Below are positions 6,898-14,964 of a stretch of DNA of 36,576 bases, piece after piece. Each line of letters opens with the position of its first letter. Within the stretch, counting starts at the first letter, position 1. The notes beneath the pieces were generated by a model that saw nothing but the letters and a program-made list of their open reading frames with translations, ran no database searches and was not told where the DNA came from. The DNA is from Deltaproteobacteria bacterium (GTDB taxonomy: Bacteria; Desulfobacterota; Desulfuromonadia; Geobacterales; DSM-12255): positions 1 through 36,576 of the forward strand of contig JAJZTK010000025.1 of assembly GCA_021849045.1 (NCBI GenBank), written 5' to 3'. The translations under genes and the position numbers were made by a program.

Positions 6898-9672
6898 TTA
6901 CTTGACCGCAGCCGTGCACTTGGGGCAGATCGTCGGATGATCGCTCTCCGTCCCGAGCTCCTCGCTGTAGCACCAACAGCGCTCGCACTTCTCGCCCGGT
7001 GCGGCGGTCACCTGCAGTTGCAGGCCGGCGATCCCCTCGGCGCTGTAGCTGTCACCGGCAAGCGTTTCGGCCAGCGTCACCCGGGAGACGATGAAGATTG
7101 CCGGCAGCTCGGCGCTGTACTCCCTGAGGAAGGCCAGCAGCTCCGGCTCGGCAGTGATGGCCACGGCCGCGTCCAGGGAATGACCGATCACCTTGGCCAC
7201 TCGCGCCTGCTCCAACGCCTTGGAGACCTCGGCGCGCACCTTCATGATCCGCTCCCAGCGCTCCACCAGCCGGTCATCCTTCCATTCGGAATTGAGTGCC
7301 GGGAACTGCGCCAGGTGCACGCTCGCTTCACGCTCGCCCGGCATGTATCCCCAGACCTCGTCGCTGGTGAAGGAGAGGACCGGCGCCATCAGACGCACCA
7401 GGCTGTCCAGGATCAGGTACATGACGGTCTGGGCGCTCTTGCGCTCCACCGAGTCCTTCTTGCTGGTGTAGACCCGGTCCTTCAGGATGTCCAGGTAGAA
7501 GGCGCTCATCTCTACGGTGCAGAAGCCGTTCACCGCGTGGTAGAGGACGTGGAACTCGTACTCGCCGTAGGACTTCAGCACCTTCTCCTTCAGGAGCTCC
7601 AGCTGGTGCAGTGCCCACCGGTCCAGCTCCGGCATCTTGTCGAAGGGGACCGAGTCCTTGGCCGGGTCGAAGTCGCTGATGTTCCCCAGGATGTAGCGGC
7701 AGGTGTTCCGGATGCGGCGGTACGCCTCGGAGAGGCGGGTCAGGATCTCCTGGGAGATCCGGATGTCGTCCCGGTAGTCCTGGGCTGCGACCCAGAGGCG
7801 GAGTATCTCGCCGCCGTACTTCTTGATCACCTCTTCCGGCGCGACCACGTTCCCCACCGACTTGCTCATCTTGCGCCCCTGGCCGTCCACCACGAAGCCA
7901 TGGGTCAGAACGTTCCTGTAGGGTGCCCGGCCGCGGGTGCCGACGCTCTCCAGGAGCGACGAGTGGAACCAGCCGCGGTGCTGGTCGCTCCCCTCCAGGT
8001 ACATGTCCGCCGGGGACGCGAGCTTAGGGTTCGGTTCCAGCACGGCGGCGTGGGAGACCCCGGAGTCGAACCAGACGTCCAGGATGTCCATCTCCTTACT
8101 GAAGGTGGAGGCACCGCACTGAGGGCACTTGGTGCCGGCCGGCAGGAGTTTTTCCGCCTCCCACTCGAACCAGGCATCGGCACTCTGCTCCTTGAAGATG
8201 GCGGCCACATGGTCCATGAGGGCGCCGTCAGCCAGGTACTCGCCGCAGGCGGTGCAGGAGAAGGCGGTGATCGGAACCCCCCAGGTGCGCTGGCGTGAGA
8301 TGCACCAGTCCGGGCGGTTCTCGATCATGCCGTAGATCCGCTCCTTGCCCCACTTGGGGATCCACTGCACCTGGTCGATCGCCTCAAGCGACTGCTTGCG
8401 CAGCCCGTTCGCCTCCATGGAGATGAACCACTGCTCCGTGGCCCGGAAGATGATCGGCTTCTTGCAGCGCCAGCAATGGGGATAGGAGTGGCTGACCTGG
8501 CCGGCCCCCACCAGGGCGCCGACCTCCTGCAGCTTCTCGATCACCAGGGGGTTGGCGCTAAAGACAAACTGGCCGCCGAAAAACTCCAGATTCGAGAGGT
8601 ACTTGCCATGGTTGTCCACCGGGTTGTAGATCTCCAGTCCTTCCTTCAGGGCCAGTTCGTAGTCTTCCTGGCCGTGGCCGGGCGCGGTGTGGACACAGCC
8701 GGTGCCGGCCTCCAGGGTCACGTGCTCGCCCAGCAGCACGATGGAGTCGCGGTCGTAGAACGGGTGCTTGCAGCGCTTGCGCTCCAGGACCTGGGCCGGG
8801 AAGGTGGCCAGTACCCGGCCCTCCAGCTTGTTGGCCGCCAGGAAGGCGTCCTTCAGCCCTTCGGCAACGATGAGGACCTCGCCGTTCACCTCAAGGGCCG
8901 CATAGGTGAATTCCGGGTGCAGGGCAATGGCCAGGTTGGCCGGGATGGTCCAGGGGGTGGTGGTCCAGATCACCACCGACACCCTCTTGCCGGCCAGGGC
9001 GGGCACGGCAGTCGCGATATCGTCCTGCAGGGCGAACTTGACATAGATCGAGGGGGAGGTGTGTTCGGCGTACTCCACCTCGGCCTCGGCCAGGGCCGTG
9101 ACGCAGGAAGAGCACCAGTGCACCGGCTTCTTCCCCCGATAGAGGCTGCCGTTATGGGCGAACTTGGCCAGTTCTGCGGCGGTCTGCCCCTCGTACTCGT
9201 AGTTCATGGTCAGGTAGGGGTTGTCCCAGTCGCCCAGAACCCCGAGTCGTTTGAACTCATCCCGCTGGATGGCGATGAACTTCTCGGCGTATTTGCGGCA
9301 CTCGCGCCGCATCTCCAGCTTGGAGATCTCGTGCTTCTTCGACCCCAGGTTCTTCTCCACCTGCAGCTCGATAGGAAGCCCATGGCAGTCCCAGCCCGGA
9401 ACGTAGGGGGCGTTGAACCCCTCCATCCGCTTTCCCTTGAGGATGATGTCCTTGAGGATCTTGTTCAGGGCGTGGCCGATGTGGATATGGCCGTTGGCGT
9501 AGGGAGGGCCGTCGTGGAGCACGTATAGCGGCTTGTTCTTCCCCTGTTCTTCGATGGCTGCATAGAGCCCGTTATTCTCCCACTTCGCCAGAACCTCCGG
9601 CTCCCGCTGGTTCAGGTTGGCCTTCATGGGAAAGTCTGTAGTGGGCAGGTTGAGGGTGTCTTTATACTCCAT
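6898..9672 (-). CDS. ileS: Isoleucyl-tRNA synthetase
   Basis: Charges tRNA-Ile with isoleucine. The 924-residue protein shows the class I signatures HIGH (residues 64-67, in GHIHIGHALN) and KMSKS (601-605), the editing-domain stretch TTPWTIPANLA, and a C-terminal zinc finger with CERCWCY and CPKC near the end. The ATG at 9672 has GGAGG seven bases upstream and the family N-terminus (MEYKDTLNLP). The open frame extends a further 100 codons upstream but is not needed. A promoter with TTGACT-17-TAGTTT lies 38-66 bases before the start. Downstream come the nitrilase-like gene and the Bro-N gene instead of lspA, which often follows ileS; that points to an insertion or rearrangement here. Confidence 0.97.
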   Translation of the reverse strand: MEYKDTLNLPTTDFPMKANLNQREPEVLAKWENNGLYAAIEEQGKNKPLYVLHDGPPYANGHIHIGHALNKILKDIILKGKRMEGFNAPYVPGWDCHGLPIELQVEKNLGSKKHEISKLEMRRECRKYAEKFIAIQRDEFKRLGVLGDWDNPYLTMNYEYEGQTAAELAKFAHNGSLYRGKKPVHWCSSCVTALAEAEVEYAEHTSPSIYVKFALQDDIATAVPALAGKRVSVVIWTTTPWTIPANLAIALHPEFTYAALEVNGEVLIVAEGLKDAFLAANKLEGRVLATFPAQVLERKRCKHPFYDRDSIVLLGEHVTLEAGTGCVHTAPGHGQEDYELALKEGLEIYNPVDNHGKYLSNLEFFGGQFVFSANPLVIEKLQEVGALVGAGQVSHSYPHCWRCKKPIIFRATEQWFISMEANGLRKQSLEAIDQVQWIPKWGKERIYGMIENRPDWCISRQRTWGVPITAFSCTACGEYLADGALMDHVAAIFKEQSADAWFEWEAEKLLPAGTKCPQCGASTFSKEMDILDVWFDSGVSHAAVLEPNPKLASPADMYLEGSDQHRGWFHSSLLESVGTRGRAPYRNVLTHGFVVDGQGRKMSKSVGNVVAPEEVIKKYGGEILRLWVAAQDYRDDIRISQEILTRLSEAYRRIRNTCRYILGNISDFDPAKDSVPFDKMPELDRWALHQLELLKEKVLKSYGEYEFHVLYHAVNGFCTVEMSAFYLDILKDRVYTSKKDSVERKSAQTVMYLILDSLVRLMAPVLSFTSDEVWGYMPGEREASVHLAQFPALNSEWKDDRLVERWERIMKVRAEVSKALEQARVAKVIGHSLDAAVAITAEPELLAFLREYSAELPAIFIVSRVTLAETLAGDSYSAEGIAGLQLQVTAAPGEKCERCWCYSEELGTESDHPTICPKCTAAVK

Positions 9673-9709
9673 GGGAATTCCTCCGTGATGATCGTCAAAC
9701 AAGCGAAAT

Positions 9710-9738
9710 AAACTAGCCAGAACCCATTGAAAAGTCAA
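9710..9738 (-). promoter_or_regulatory. Probable sigma70 promoter for ileS
   Basis: On the minus strand TTGACT (9738-9733) is separated by 17 bases from TAGTTT (9715-9710). The -35 matches five of six consensus positions; the -10 is weaker. Transcription would start near 9703, giving a leader of about 30 bases before the ileS ATG. That is too short for a T-box leader. Confidence 0.55.
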
Positions 9739-9845
9739 GAAAATAAAGGCTTTCTCCGGTTGTGGCACAATCCGGGACCAACGCATATTTGGCCCGGTGA
9801 CAATCGCCTTGCCCCTGTCTCCCGGCAGCTGTGCATGGAAGATTA

Positions 9846-9874
9846 TTGATATTGACCCTGACAAGGAGTATAAG
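9846..9874 (+). promoter_or_regulatory. Probable sigma70 promoter for the kup riboswitch leader
   Basis: TTGATA (9846-9851), a 17-base spacer, then TATAAG (9869-9874). Both hexamers are close to consensus and the spacing is ideal. The start site would fall near 9881, just before the riboswitch aptamer, giving a leader of roughly 220 bases in front of kup. Confidence 0.65.
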
Positions 9875-9879
9875 AACGA

Positions 9880-10016
9880 AAATTTCAGCCGAAATCCGTT
9901 CCGTGGAACGGATGCGGGGGACCCATGCACCAAGGGGCGCATTCCGGCAGATGCCGGATAGGGAACTTCCACTCCCGAGCCCGTCAGCTAACCTCGTAGG
10001 CATCTGGAAGGGCACG
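9880..10016 (+). promoter_or_regulatory. Cyclic-di-AMP riboswitch (ydaO/yuaA class) in the kup leader
   Basis: The leader carries hallmark conserved blocks of the ydaO/yuaA aptamer in order: AGCCGAAATCC (from 9888), a 9-bp perfect hairpin (9894-9902 with 9905-9913), GCGGGGGACCCA (9914-9925), AAGGGGCGCATTCC with a GCCGGATAGGG segment (about 9933-9964), and the strongly conserved 3' block CCCGTCAGCTAACCTCG (9980-9996) followed by GGAAGGG. It begins right after a good promoter and precedes a KUP potassium transporter. Genes for K+ uptake are the classic targets of this class, which turns them off when cyclic-di-AMP binds. The 5' and 3' limits are approximate because the outer P1 helix is not obvious by eye. 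Recognition is from memory of the consensus, not from a covariance search. Confidence 0.86.
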
Positions 10017-10024
10017 AAAGCGGC

Positions 10025-10058
10025 CATGGGCCGTCGGCGGTTGCCGGCGGCCTTCATG
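10025..10058 (+). promoter_or_regulatory. Hairpin after the riboswitch (candidate expression platform)
   Basis: A long stem: CATG plus a ten-base arm (10025-10038), a GGTT loop (10039-10042), then a complementary ten-base arm with one G-U pair (10043-10052), a TT bulge and CATG (10055-10058). It stands just downstream of the c-di-AMP aptamer. No T-run follows, so it is not a standard intrinsic terminator; it may be an antiterminator-type or spacer helix. Confidence 0.55.
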
Positions 10059-10070
10059 TTCCGCAGTCAG

Positions 10071-10090
10071 CCCTGCACACAACGTGCGGG
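10071..10090 (+). promoter_or_regulatory. Hairpin that can sequester the kup Shine-Dalgarno
   Basis: CCC-T-GCAC (10071-10078) can pair with GTGCGGG (10084-10090) around an ACAAC loop, seven base pairs with one bulged T. The GGG of the right arm is the start of the kup ribosome-binding site GGGAG (10088-10092), seven bases before the ATG at 10100. This would let the riboswitch act on translation initiation. Confidence 0.5.
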
Positions 10091-10099
10091 AGACAGCAT

Positions 10100-11920
10100 A
10101 TGAAACACCATGAAGCAGGTTCCTTCTGGGGCGGTATCGTCAAGTCCATGGGACTGGTGTTCGGCGACATCGGCACCAGCCCGATCTATACCCTGACGGT
10201 CATTATGACCCTCACCCAGCCCACCCAGGAGCATATTCTCGGCATTCTTTCCCTCATTGTCTGGACCCTGATCCTCCTCGTGTCGGTGGAGTATGCCTGG
10301 CTGGCCATGAGCCTTGGGCGCAAGGGGGAGGGGGGGACCATCGTCCTCAAGGAGATCCTGGTGCGGCTCCTGAAGCCGGGGAGGCAGCTGGGTTTCGTCG
10401 CCTTTCTCTCCTACCTCGGCGTCTGCCTGCTGCTGGGGGACGGGGTCATCACCCCGGCCATATCCATCCTCTCCGCCGTCGAGGGTCTGGAACTGATTCC
10501 CGGCCTGGAGCATACCCACCAGTGGATGCTGATCCTCATTGCCGCCATCATCGCCGTCGGCCTGTTCATCTTCCAGTTCAAGGGAACCGACAAGGTAGCC
10601 AGCCTTTTCGGGCCGCTGATGGTGGTCTGGTTTCTCGCCCTGACACTGTCCGGGGCTATTTCAGCTGCCAGCTATCCGGTGGTGCTGAAAGCGGTGAGCC
10701 CCTGGTACGCCGTTGAATTCCTGGCCAGGAACGGCCTCTCCGGCTTCTTCATCCTCTCGGAGGTCATCCTCTGCGCAACCGGCGGCGAGGCGCTCTATGC
10801 CGACATGGGGCACCTGGGGCGCAAGCCGATCATCCGGGCCTGGTACTTCGTCTTTGTCGCCCTGGTCATCAACTACCTCGGGCAGGGGGCATACATCCTC
10901 AAGCATCCGGACGCCAAGAATATCCTCTTCGGCATGGTGCGCTGGGAGGCGCCGTTCCTCTACATCCCCTTCCTGCTCCTGACTGTCATGGCCACGGTCA
11001 TCGCCTCCCAGGCCCTGATCAGCGGCGTGTTCTCCATCGTCTACCAGGGTATCACCACCCGGATCATGCCGCTCCTGAAAGTGGACTACACCTCCAGCCA
11101 TCTGAAATCCCAGATTTATATCGGCTCGGTCAACTGGGCGCTGCTGGTGCTGGTCATCTTTATCATGATCGTCTTCCGGAAGTCGGAGAACCTGGCCGCG
11201 GCCTACGGCCTGGCGGTCACCGGCACCATGACCATCACCGGCATCATGATGTGCATGATCTTCGCCCGGACCACCAAGAAGTGGAAGGTGCCCATTGCCC
11301 TGTTCGTCACCCTCCTTGACCTGGCCTTCCTTATCGCCAACCTGAACAAGCTCCCCCACGGTGGCTACTGGTCCCTTATTCTGGCTGCGATTCCCTTTGC
11401 AGTCATCCTGATCTGGACCAAAGGGCAACGGGCGCTCTACCGGGCGCTACGCCCTTTGGACATCGATACGTTTCTGACCGCCTATGAGCAGATCCACGCC
11501 AAGGGGAAAAACATCCCCGGCACCGGCCTTTTTTTCACCAAGGAGTGGGAGGTGGTGCCGCCCTACGTGGTACACTGCATCATCCGCAGCAACATCATCT
11601 ATGAGCGGAACATCTTCATCTCCATCGTCCGGACCGACGAACCGTTCGGCATCCATACCTGTCTGAACCTTAACGGTGGTACCGGGCTTGACTCCTTTGC
11701 CGTCCAGGCCGGCTACATGGAGCGGATGGATATCGAGACACTGCTCAAGGAAAACGGTATTCAGGAGAAGGTCATCTTCTACGGGATCGAGGATATCGCC
11801 ACGCCGAACCCGGTCTGGAAGATTTTTTCGGTCATCAAGAAGCTCACCCCCAACTTTGTCCAGTTCAACAAACTACCGGCCAGCAAACTGCAGGGGGTGG
11901 TGACGCGGGTGGAAATGTAG
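10100..11920 (+). CDS. kup: KUP-family potassium uptake transporter
   Basis: Inner-membrane K+ importer, probably K+/H+ symport. The 606-residue protein opens with the family signature GLVFGDIGTSPIYTL (about 16-30). About twelve hydrophobic segments follow to residue about 450, including GGEALYADMGHLGR (about 230) and FILSEVIL. A soluble C-terminal domain of about 150 residues follows, as in other KUP proteins. The ATG at 10100 has GGGAG seven bases upstream. The gene is preceded by a c-di-AMP riboswitch leader, so it should be repressed when c-di-AMP is high. Two lipoproteins and an outer-membrane-like protein follow on the same strand, the first after 44 bases, so they may share the transcript. 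Confidence 0.95.
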   Translation: MKHHEAGSFWGGIVKSMGLVFGDIGTSPIYTLTVIMTLTQPTQEHILGILSLIVWTLILLVSVEYAWLAMSLGRKGEGGTIVLKEILVRLLKPGRQLGFVAFLSYLGVCLLLGDGVITPAISILSAVEGLELIPGLEHTHQWMLILIAAIIAVGLFIFQFKGTDKVASLFGPLMVVWFLALTLSGAISAASYPVVLKAVSPWYAVEFLARNGLSGFFILSEVILCATGGEALYADMGHLGRKPIIRAWYFVFVALVINYLGQGAYILKHPDAKNILFGMVRWEAPFLYIPFLLLTVMATVIASQALISGVFSIVYQGITTRIMPLLKVDYTSSHLKSQIYIGSVNWALLVLVIFIMIVFRKSENLAAAYGLAVTGTMTITGIMMCMIFARTTKKWKVPIALFVTLLDLAFLIANLNKLPHGGYWSLILAAIPFAVILIWTKGQRALYRALRPLDIDTFLTAYEQIHAKGKNIPGTGLFFTKEWEVVPPYVVHCIIRSNIIYERNIFISIVRTDEPFGIHTCLNLNGGTGLDSFAVQAGYMERMDIETLLKENGIQEKVIFYGIEDIATPNPVWKIFSVIKKLTPNFVQFNKLPASKLQGVVTRVEM

Positions 11921-11964
11921 TCTTTGGCTGCAACGGAAACGTACAAATTCATGGGGTGATCTTT

Positions 11965-12300
11965 ATGACAAAAGTAATCCGTAACATCACAATGCTCGGC
12001 ATGATAGTCATTCTCACTGCCTGCGGTTCCACCACCAGGGTTGCCAAGGATGTGCTCATCACTTCCGAACCGGCCGGTGCCACCATCTTTCTGGATGGCG
12101 ACAAAATGGGCGAGACCCCGCTCAAGGTGAAGACCTTTTTCACCTGGAACCAGGACGAATTGTACAACTCTCTGCTGCGCCGGGTCGTCCAGGTCAAGAA
12201 AGAAGGGTACGAATCCCAGACCCGTGACCTGTACCCCATCGACATGCCGACGCTCCATTTCCTGCTCAACCGGGAGAATCCGGGTGGTGGAAAGCCATGA
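11965..12300 (+). CDS. PEGA-domain lipoprotein (first of pair)
   Basis: A 111-residue protein with a lipoprotein signal peptide ending in the lipobox ILTAC (Cys near residue 20). It then has one PEGA module: VLITSEPAGATIFLDGDKMG, continuing ETPLKV. A positively charged tail with VQVKKEGYESQTRDL follows. The ATG at 11965 is preferred, as GGGGTG lies a few bases upstream; a GTG three codons earlier is possible. PEGA modules are beta-rich and are found on surface proteins, often tied to cell-wall binding, but function is not established. It overlaps the next PEGA gene by four bases (ATGA), so the two are translationally coupled. It follows kup. Confidence 0.84.
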   Translation: MTKVIRNITMLGMIVILTACGSTTRVAKDVLITSEPAGATIFLDGDKMGETPLKVKTFFTWNQDELYNSLLRRVVQVKKEGYESQTRDLYPIDMPTLHFLLNRENPGGGKP

Positions 12301-12593
12301 AGAACTGTTTTGTCTACGTTTTCATGCTGGCCCTGCTGTCCGGCTGCGGCACATCCGGACAGTACATCGTAAAGTCTCAGCCGACAGGTGCGGAGATCCT
12401 GGTCGACGGCGAGAAGCTGGGGACGACTCCAGCCACCATCTCTGTAGACTTCCCGGAAAACAAGCAGCTGGTCCGGGAGAAGCGCCTCATCAGCTTGCGC
12501 CTGAAGGGATATCGGGAGGCGAAAGAGGTCCTTTGCTATGAGGGGGACCAGGCACGGGTCCTCAACTTTGAACTCGAACCGGATCGGAACTGA
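12297..12593 (+). CDS. PEGA-domain lipoprotein (second of pair)
   Basis: A 98-residue protein with signal peptide MKNCFVYVFMLALLSGC, where LLSGC is the lipobox. A single PEGA module follows (YIVKSQPTGAEILVDGEKLG, then TTPATI), ending with RLKGYREAKEVL. It is a paralogue of the preceding gene, with the same module plan and the GY-rich end strand. Its ATG overlaps the TGA of the first copy, and the DUF3187 gene starts 5 bases after its stop, so the three form one unit. Exact role unknown; two coupled small lipoproteins with an outer-membrane-like partner suggest an envelope complex (inference). Confidence 0.85.
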   Translation: MKNCFVYVFMLALLSGCGTSGQYIVKSQPTGAEILVDGEKLGTTPATISVDFPENKQLVREKRLISLRLKGYREAKEVLCYEGDQARVLNFELEPDRN

Positions 12594-12597
12594 CGAC

Positions 12598-13629
12598 ATG
12601 ACTATTCATTTCAGGAAACCTGCTGCCCGTGTGGGCACAATTTCGGCCCTTTTCCTGGTTCTGACAACGGTTGCCTGTGGCGCTGCCGAGATCGCTGCAT
12701 TTCCCACTTCCAACCAGAGCCCGCTGGTCCAGATCTTCGGCCTGCCGCGGGCGGGAACCGCCTCGATTCTTCCGGCGGGGAAATACGCACTCACGGTTGT
12801 CGAGGATATTGCCAGCAACTTTGCCCACGACGAGACCTCACGAGAGAAGATCCTCCTGGATGGCGAGAGCTACCGGACCGTCCTGAGTTTCAGCCGGGGC
12901 ATCGGCAGCGACCTGGAATTTGGACTGGAACTCCCCTTCGTGGGGCATGGCGGAGGTATTTTCGATGGCTTCATCGAGGGATGGCACGATACCTTCAACC
13001 TTCCCCAAGGGGGCCGGAAAAGCGCCCCCCGGAACCGGCTCCTCTACCGCTACGAAAAGGATGGCAAGGTGCGGCTCCTGCTGGACGAGTCGGGGTACGG
13101 GCTCGGCGATATTCGTCTTAGCGGTGGCTGGCAACTCTACCGTGGGACCAGCGGCACGGCACGGCACGCCCTTGCCCTGCGGGGCAGCCTGAAGCTGCCG
13201 ACCGGCAGCAGCGCCTGGCTCCGGGGGAGCGGCAGTACCGACATCGCCCTTTGGCTCACCGCCAACAGCACGTTAACCCTCCCCGGGCCATGGGGGGAAC
13301 TCGGATTTTACGGAGCCGGCGGAGGGATGATCATGACGCAGGGAGACGTCCTTCCCGACCAGCAGCGGCATGTGGCCGGGTTCGGTACCGCCGGCTTCGG
13401 CTATGCACCGGCCGGCTGGATCACCCTCAAGCTTCAGCTCGATGGAAATACCCCTATGTACGACAACAGCAGCCTGCGGGAGTTGAGCAATCCGGCGCTG
13501 GAGATCCGGATGGGAGGGGACATCAATTTCTCCGACAGCACAGCACTGTCCATTGCGATTTCGGAAGACCTGGCCGTGTTCACTGCCCCGGATGTCACCC
13601 TGCATTTCTCCCTCGCCCACCGCTTCTGA
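12598..13629 (+). CDS. DUF3187-type predicted outer-membrane protein
   Basis: A 343-residue protein with an N-terminal signal peptide ending near VACGAAEIA. It begins AAFPTSNQSPLVQIFGLPRAG, and continues with alternating amphipathic strands rich in Gly and aromatic residues up to a terminal HRF. A C-terminal phenylalanine and repeated strand-turn pattern (GLELPFVGHGGG, GELGFYGAGGGMI, FGTAGFGYA) are typical of outer-membrane beta-barrels. Assignment to the DUF3187 family is from recalled sequence features. The ATG at 12598 follows the PEGA gene by 5 bases; an upstream extension of 20 codons is only read-through of that gene. VACGA resembles a lipobox, so a lipid anchor cannot be excluded. Function unknown. 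Confidence 0.75.
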   Translation: MTIHFRKPAARVGTISALFLVLTTVACGAAEIAAFPTSNQSPLVQIFGLPRAGTASILPAGKYALTVVEDIASNFAHDETSREKILLDGESYRTVLSFSRGIGSDLEFGLELPFVGHGGGIFDGFIEGWHDTFNLPQGGRKSAPRNRLLYRYEKDGKVRLLLDESGYGLGDIRLSGGWQLYRGTSGTARHALALRGSLKLPTGSSAWLRGSGSTDIALWLTANSTLTLPGPWGELGFYGAGGGMIMTQGDVLPDQQRHVAGFGTAGFGYAPAGWITLKLQLDGNTPMYDNSSLRELSNPALEIRMGGDINFSDSTALSIAISEDLAVFTAPDVTLHFSLAHRF

Positions 13630-13764
13630 TCCTATCCTTTGCCTGTCGTTGAGGTGAACGGCCGATTGGCTTTATCAGGATCATGGGTGGAAGCGTGAAA
13701 AAGGGGCTAGGCAAGGCGACCCGTTTTGGGCACTATGGGGACATTACTGCCTGAGGAGTGTTGC

Positions 13765-14193
13765 ATGGAACTGCACGACAACCTGAAATCCCTTGGCCAA
13801 GGGGCAACGCACTATCGCTACGACCAACCGGATGCCGGGCTTCTGGAATCGTTCCCAAACCCGTTCGCCATGCCGGAACGTAATCCCGCCGGGGCAGTCG
13901 GGACCATCCACATCGAGTGCCCCGAATTCACCTCACTCTGTCCCCTGACCGGCCAGCCCGACTTCGCCAAGATCGTCATTGACTACCAGCCCGACCAGCA
14001 CTGCGTGGAGAGCAAGAGCCTCAAGCTCTACCTCGGTTCCTTCCGGATGCATGGCGAATTCCACGAGTCATGCGTGAACCGGATCTGCAACGACTTGGTT
14101 CGGCTGCTCGACCCGGTCTGGCTGACGGTGCGCGGCGAGTTCACCCCCCGGGGCGGCATCCCCTTCTGGCCCACCGCCGAATACCGTCGCTAG
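13765..14193 (+). CDS. queF: NADPH-dependent 7-cyano-7-deazaguanine reductase (QueF)
   Basis: Reduces preQ0 to preQ1 in queuosine synthesis. The 142-residue protein is of the short, unimodular QueF type and shows the substrate-binding segment [18 protein letters not shown], with the catalytic Cys near residue 59, and the NADPH-binding ESKSLKLYL stretch (about 81-89). The ATG at 13765 has GAGGAG six bases upstream; an earlier in-frame ATG (13726) lacks a ribosome site and gives a non-family N-terminus. No other queuosine gene is nearby, and I see no preQ1 riboswitch in the 135 bases before it. It converges on msrB with a gap of 16 bases. Confidence 0.95.
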   Translation: MELHDNLKSLGQGATHYRYDQPDAGLLESFPNPFAMPERNPAGAVGTIHIECPEFTSLCPLTGQPDFAKIVIDYQPDQHCVESKSLKLYLGSFRMHGEFHESCVNRICNDLVRLLDPVWLTVRGEFTPRGGIPFWPTAEYRR

Positions 14194-14209
14194 AGCTTAA
14201 GCACCTGCG

Positions 14210-14725
14210 TCACGGACTCTTGACGAACCTGAGCGCTGCCGAGTTCAGGCAGTAGCGAAGTCCGGTCGGCTTCGGCCCGTCGTCGAAGACATGCCCCAGG
14301 TGTGCGTCGCAGCGGGCGCAGAGCACCTCGGTCCGGCGCATGAACAGACTGTTGTCCGAAGCAGTCCGGATATTGGCCTTGTCGATCGGCGCAGTGAAGC
14401 TCGGCCAGCCGGTCCCCGAATCATATTTGGCCTGTGAACTGAACAGTTCCAGACCGCAGCAGATGCAGTGGTAGATCCCCTGTTCGTGACTGTTCCAGTA
14501 CTCGTTGGCAAAGGCCCGCTCGGTCCCCTTCTTGCGGGTCACCGTGAACTGCTCCGGTGTCAGTTGCTGGCGCCATTCGGCGTCCGTCTTTACCACTTTA
14601 TCCGTCATCACGTATCCCTTCGCGGCCACGGAGAACACCTTGATCTGCCCGCCCGCCTTTGCCGCCATTGTGCTCCCCATGCCGACCAGAGACAGCATCA
14701 GCAGTAGTATGCCGTATCTCTTCAT
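14210..14725 (-). CDS. msrB: Exported peptide-methionine (R)-S-oxide reductase
   Basis: Repairs methionine-R-sulfoxide. The 171-residue protein has a cleavable signal peptide ([20 protein letters not shown]), so it is probably periplasmic. The mature part has the MsrB features: two zinc CxxC pairs (Cys about 87/90 in CICCG and 136/139 in CARCD), GTGWPSF, HLGHVF, and the catalytic Cys about 159 in [13 protein letters not shown]. The ATG at 14725 has a GGAG site; the open frame extends upstream to 14854 without a ribosome site. The adjacent redox cluster (peroxidase, cytochrome) is on the same strand 239 bases upstream, which suits a role against periplasmic oxidants. The 14726-14964 gap holds nothing I can recognise. 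Confidence 0.95.
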   Translation of the reverse strand: MKRYGILLLMLSLVGMGSTMAAKAGGQIKVFSVAAKGYVMTDKVVKTDAEWRQQLTPEQFTVTRKKGTERAFANEYWNSHEQGIYHCICCGLELFSSQAKYDSGTGWPSFTAPIDKANIRTASDNSLFMRRTEVLCARCDAHLGHVFDDGPKPTGLRYCLNSAALRFVKSP

Positions 14726-14964
14726 GACGCTCTCCTGCGTGCCATGCCAACCTGTTGTCCAATGCCCGACTACAAGAAAAGGATACCCCTGATTACCGGC
14801 CGTGTAACGGGAGAGGGTGGTCCATACTGCCACTGCCTGCTCCATGTTCGCCATCGGCCATATCTACAGCAGCTGGTTCCTCGACATAGGACGCGGGAAA
14901 GACCATCTCGGGGATCTTCAGCGGGTACAAGGCGGTGCGGATGCCGGAGTAGGCTGTCAGACTG

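Noticed and set aside
6814-8298. Open frame of 494 codons on the plus strand
   Set aside because: It is antisense to ileS and has no recognisable domain or ribosome site.
9673-9709. T-box leader for ileS
   Set aside because: The predicted leader is only about 30 bases and lacks the T-box sequence; the leader on the other strand is the c-di-AMP riboswitch.
13630-13764. preQ1 riboswitch before queF
   Set aside because: I looked for the short preQ1 aptamer and its pseudoknot sequence but found none of the conserved bases.
14726-14964. A further small gene between the adhesin-like protein and msrB
   Set aside because: Open frames exist in the 239-base gap but none has a ribosome site or a recognisable protein.
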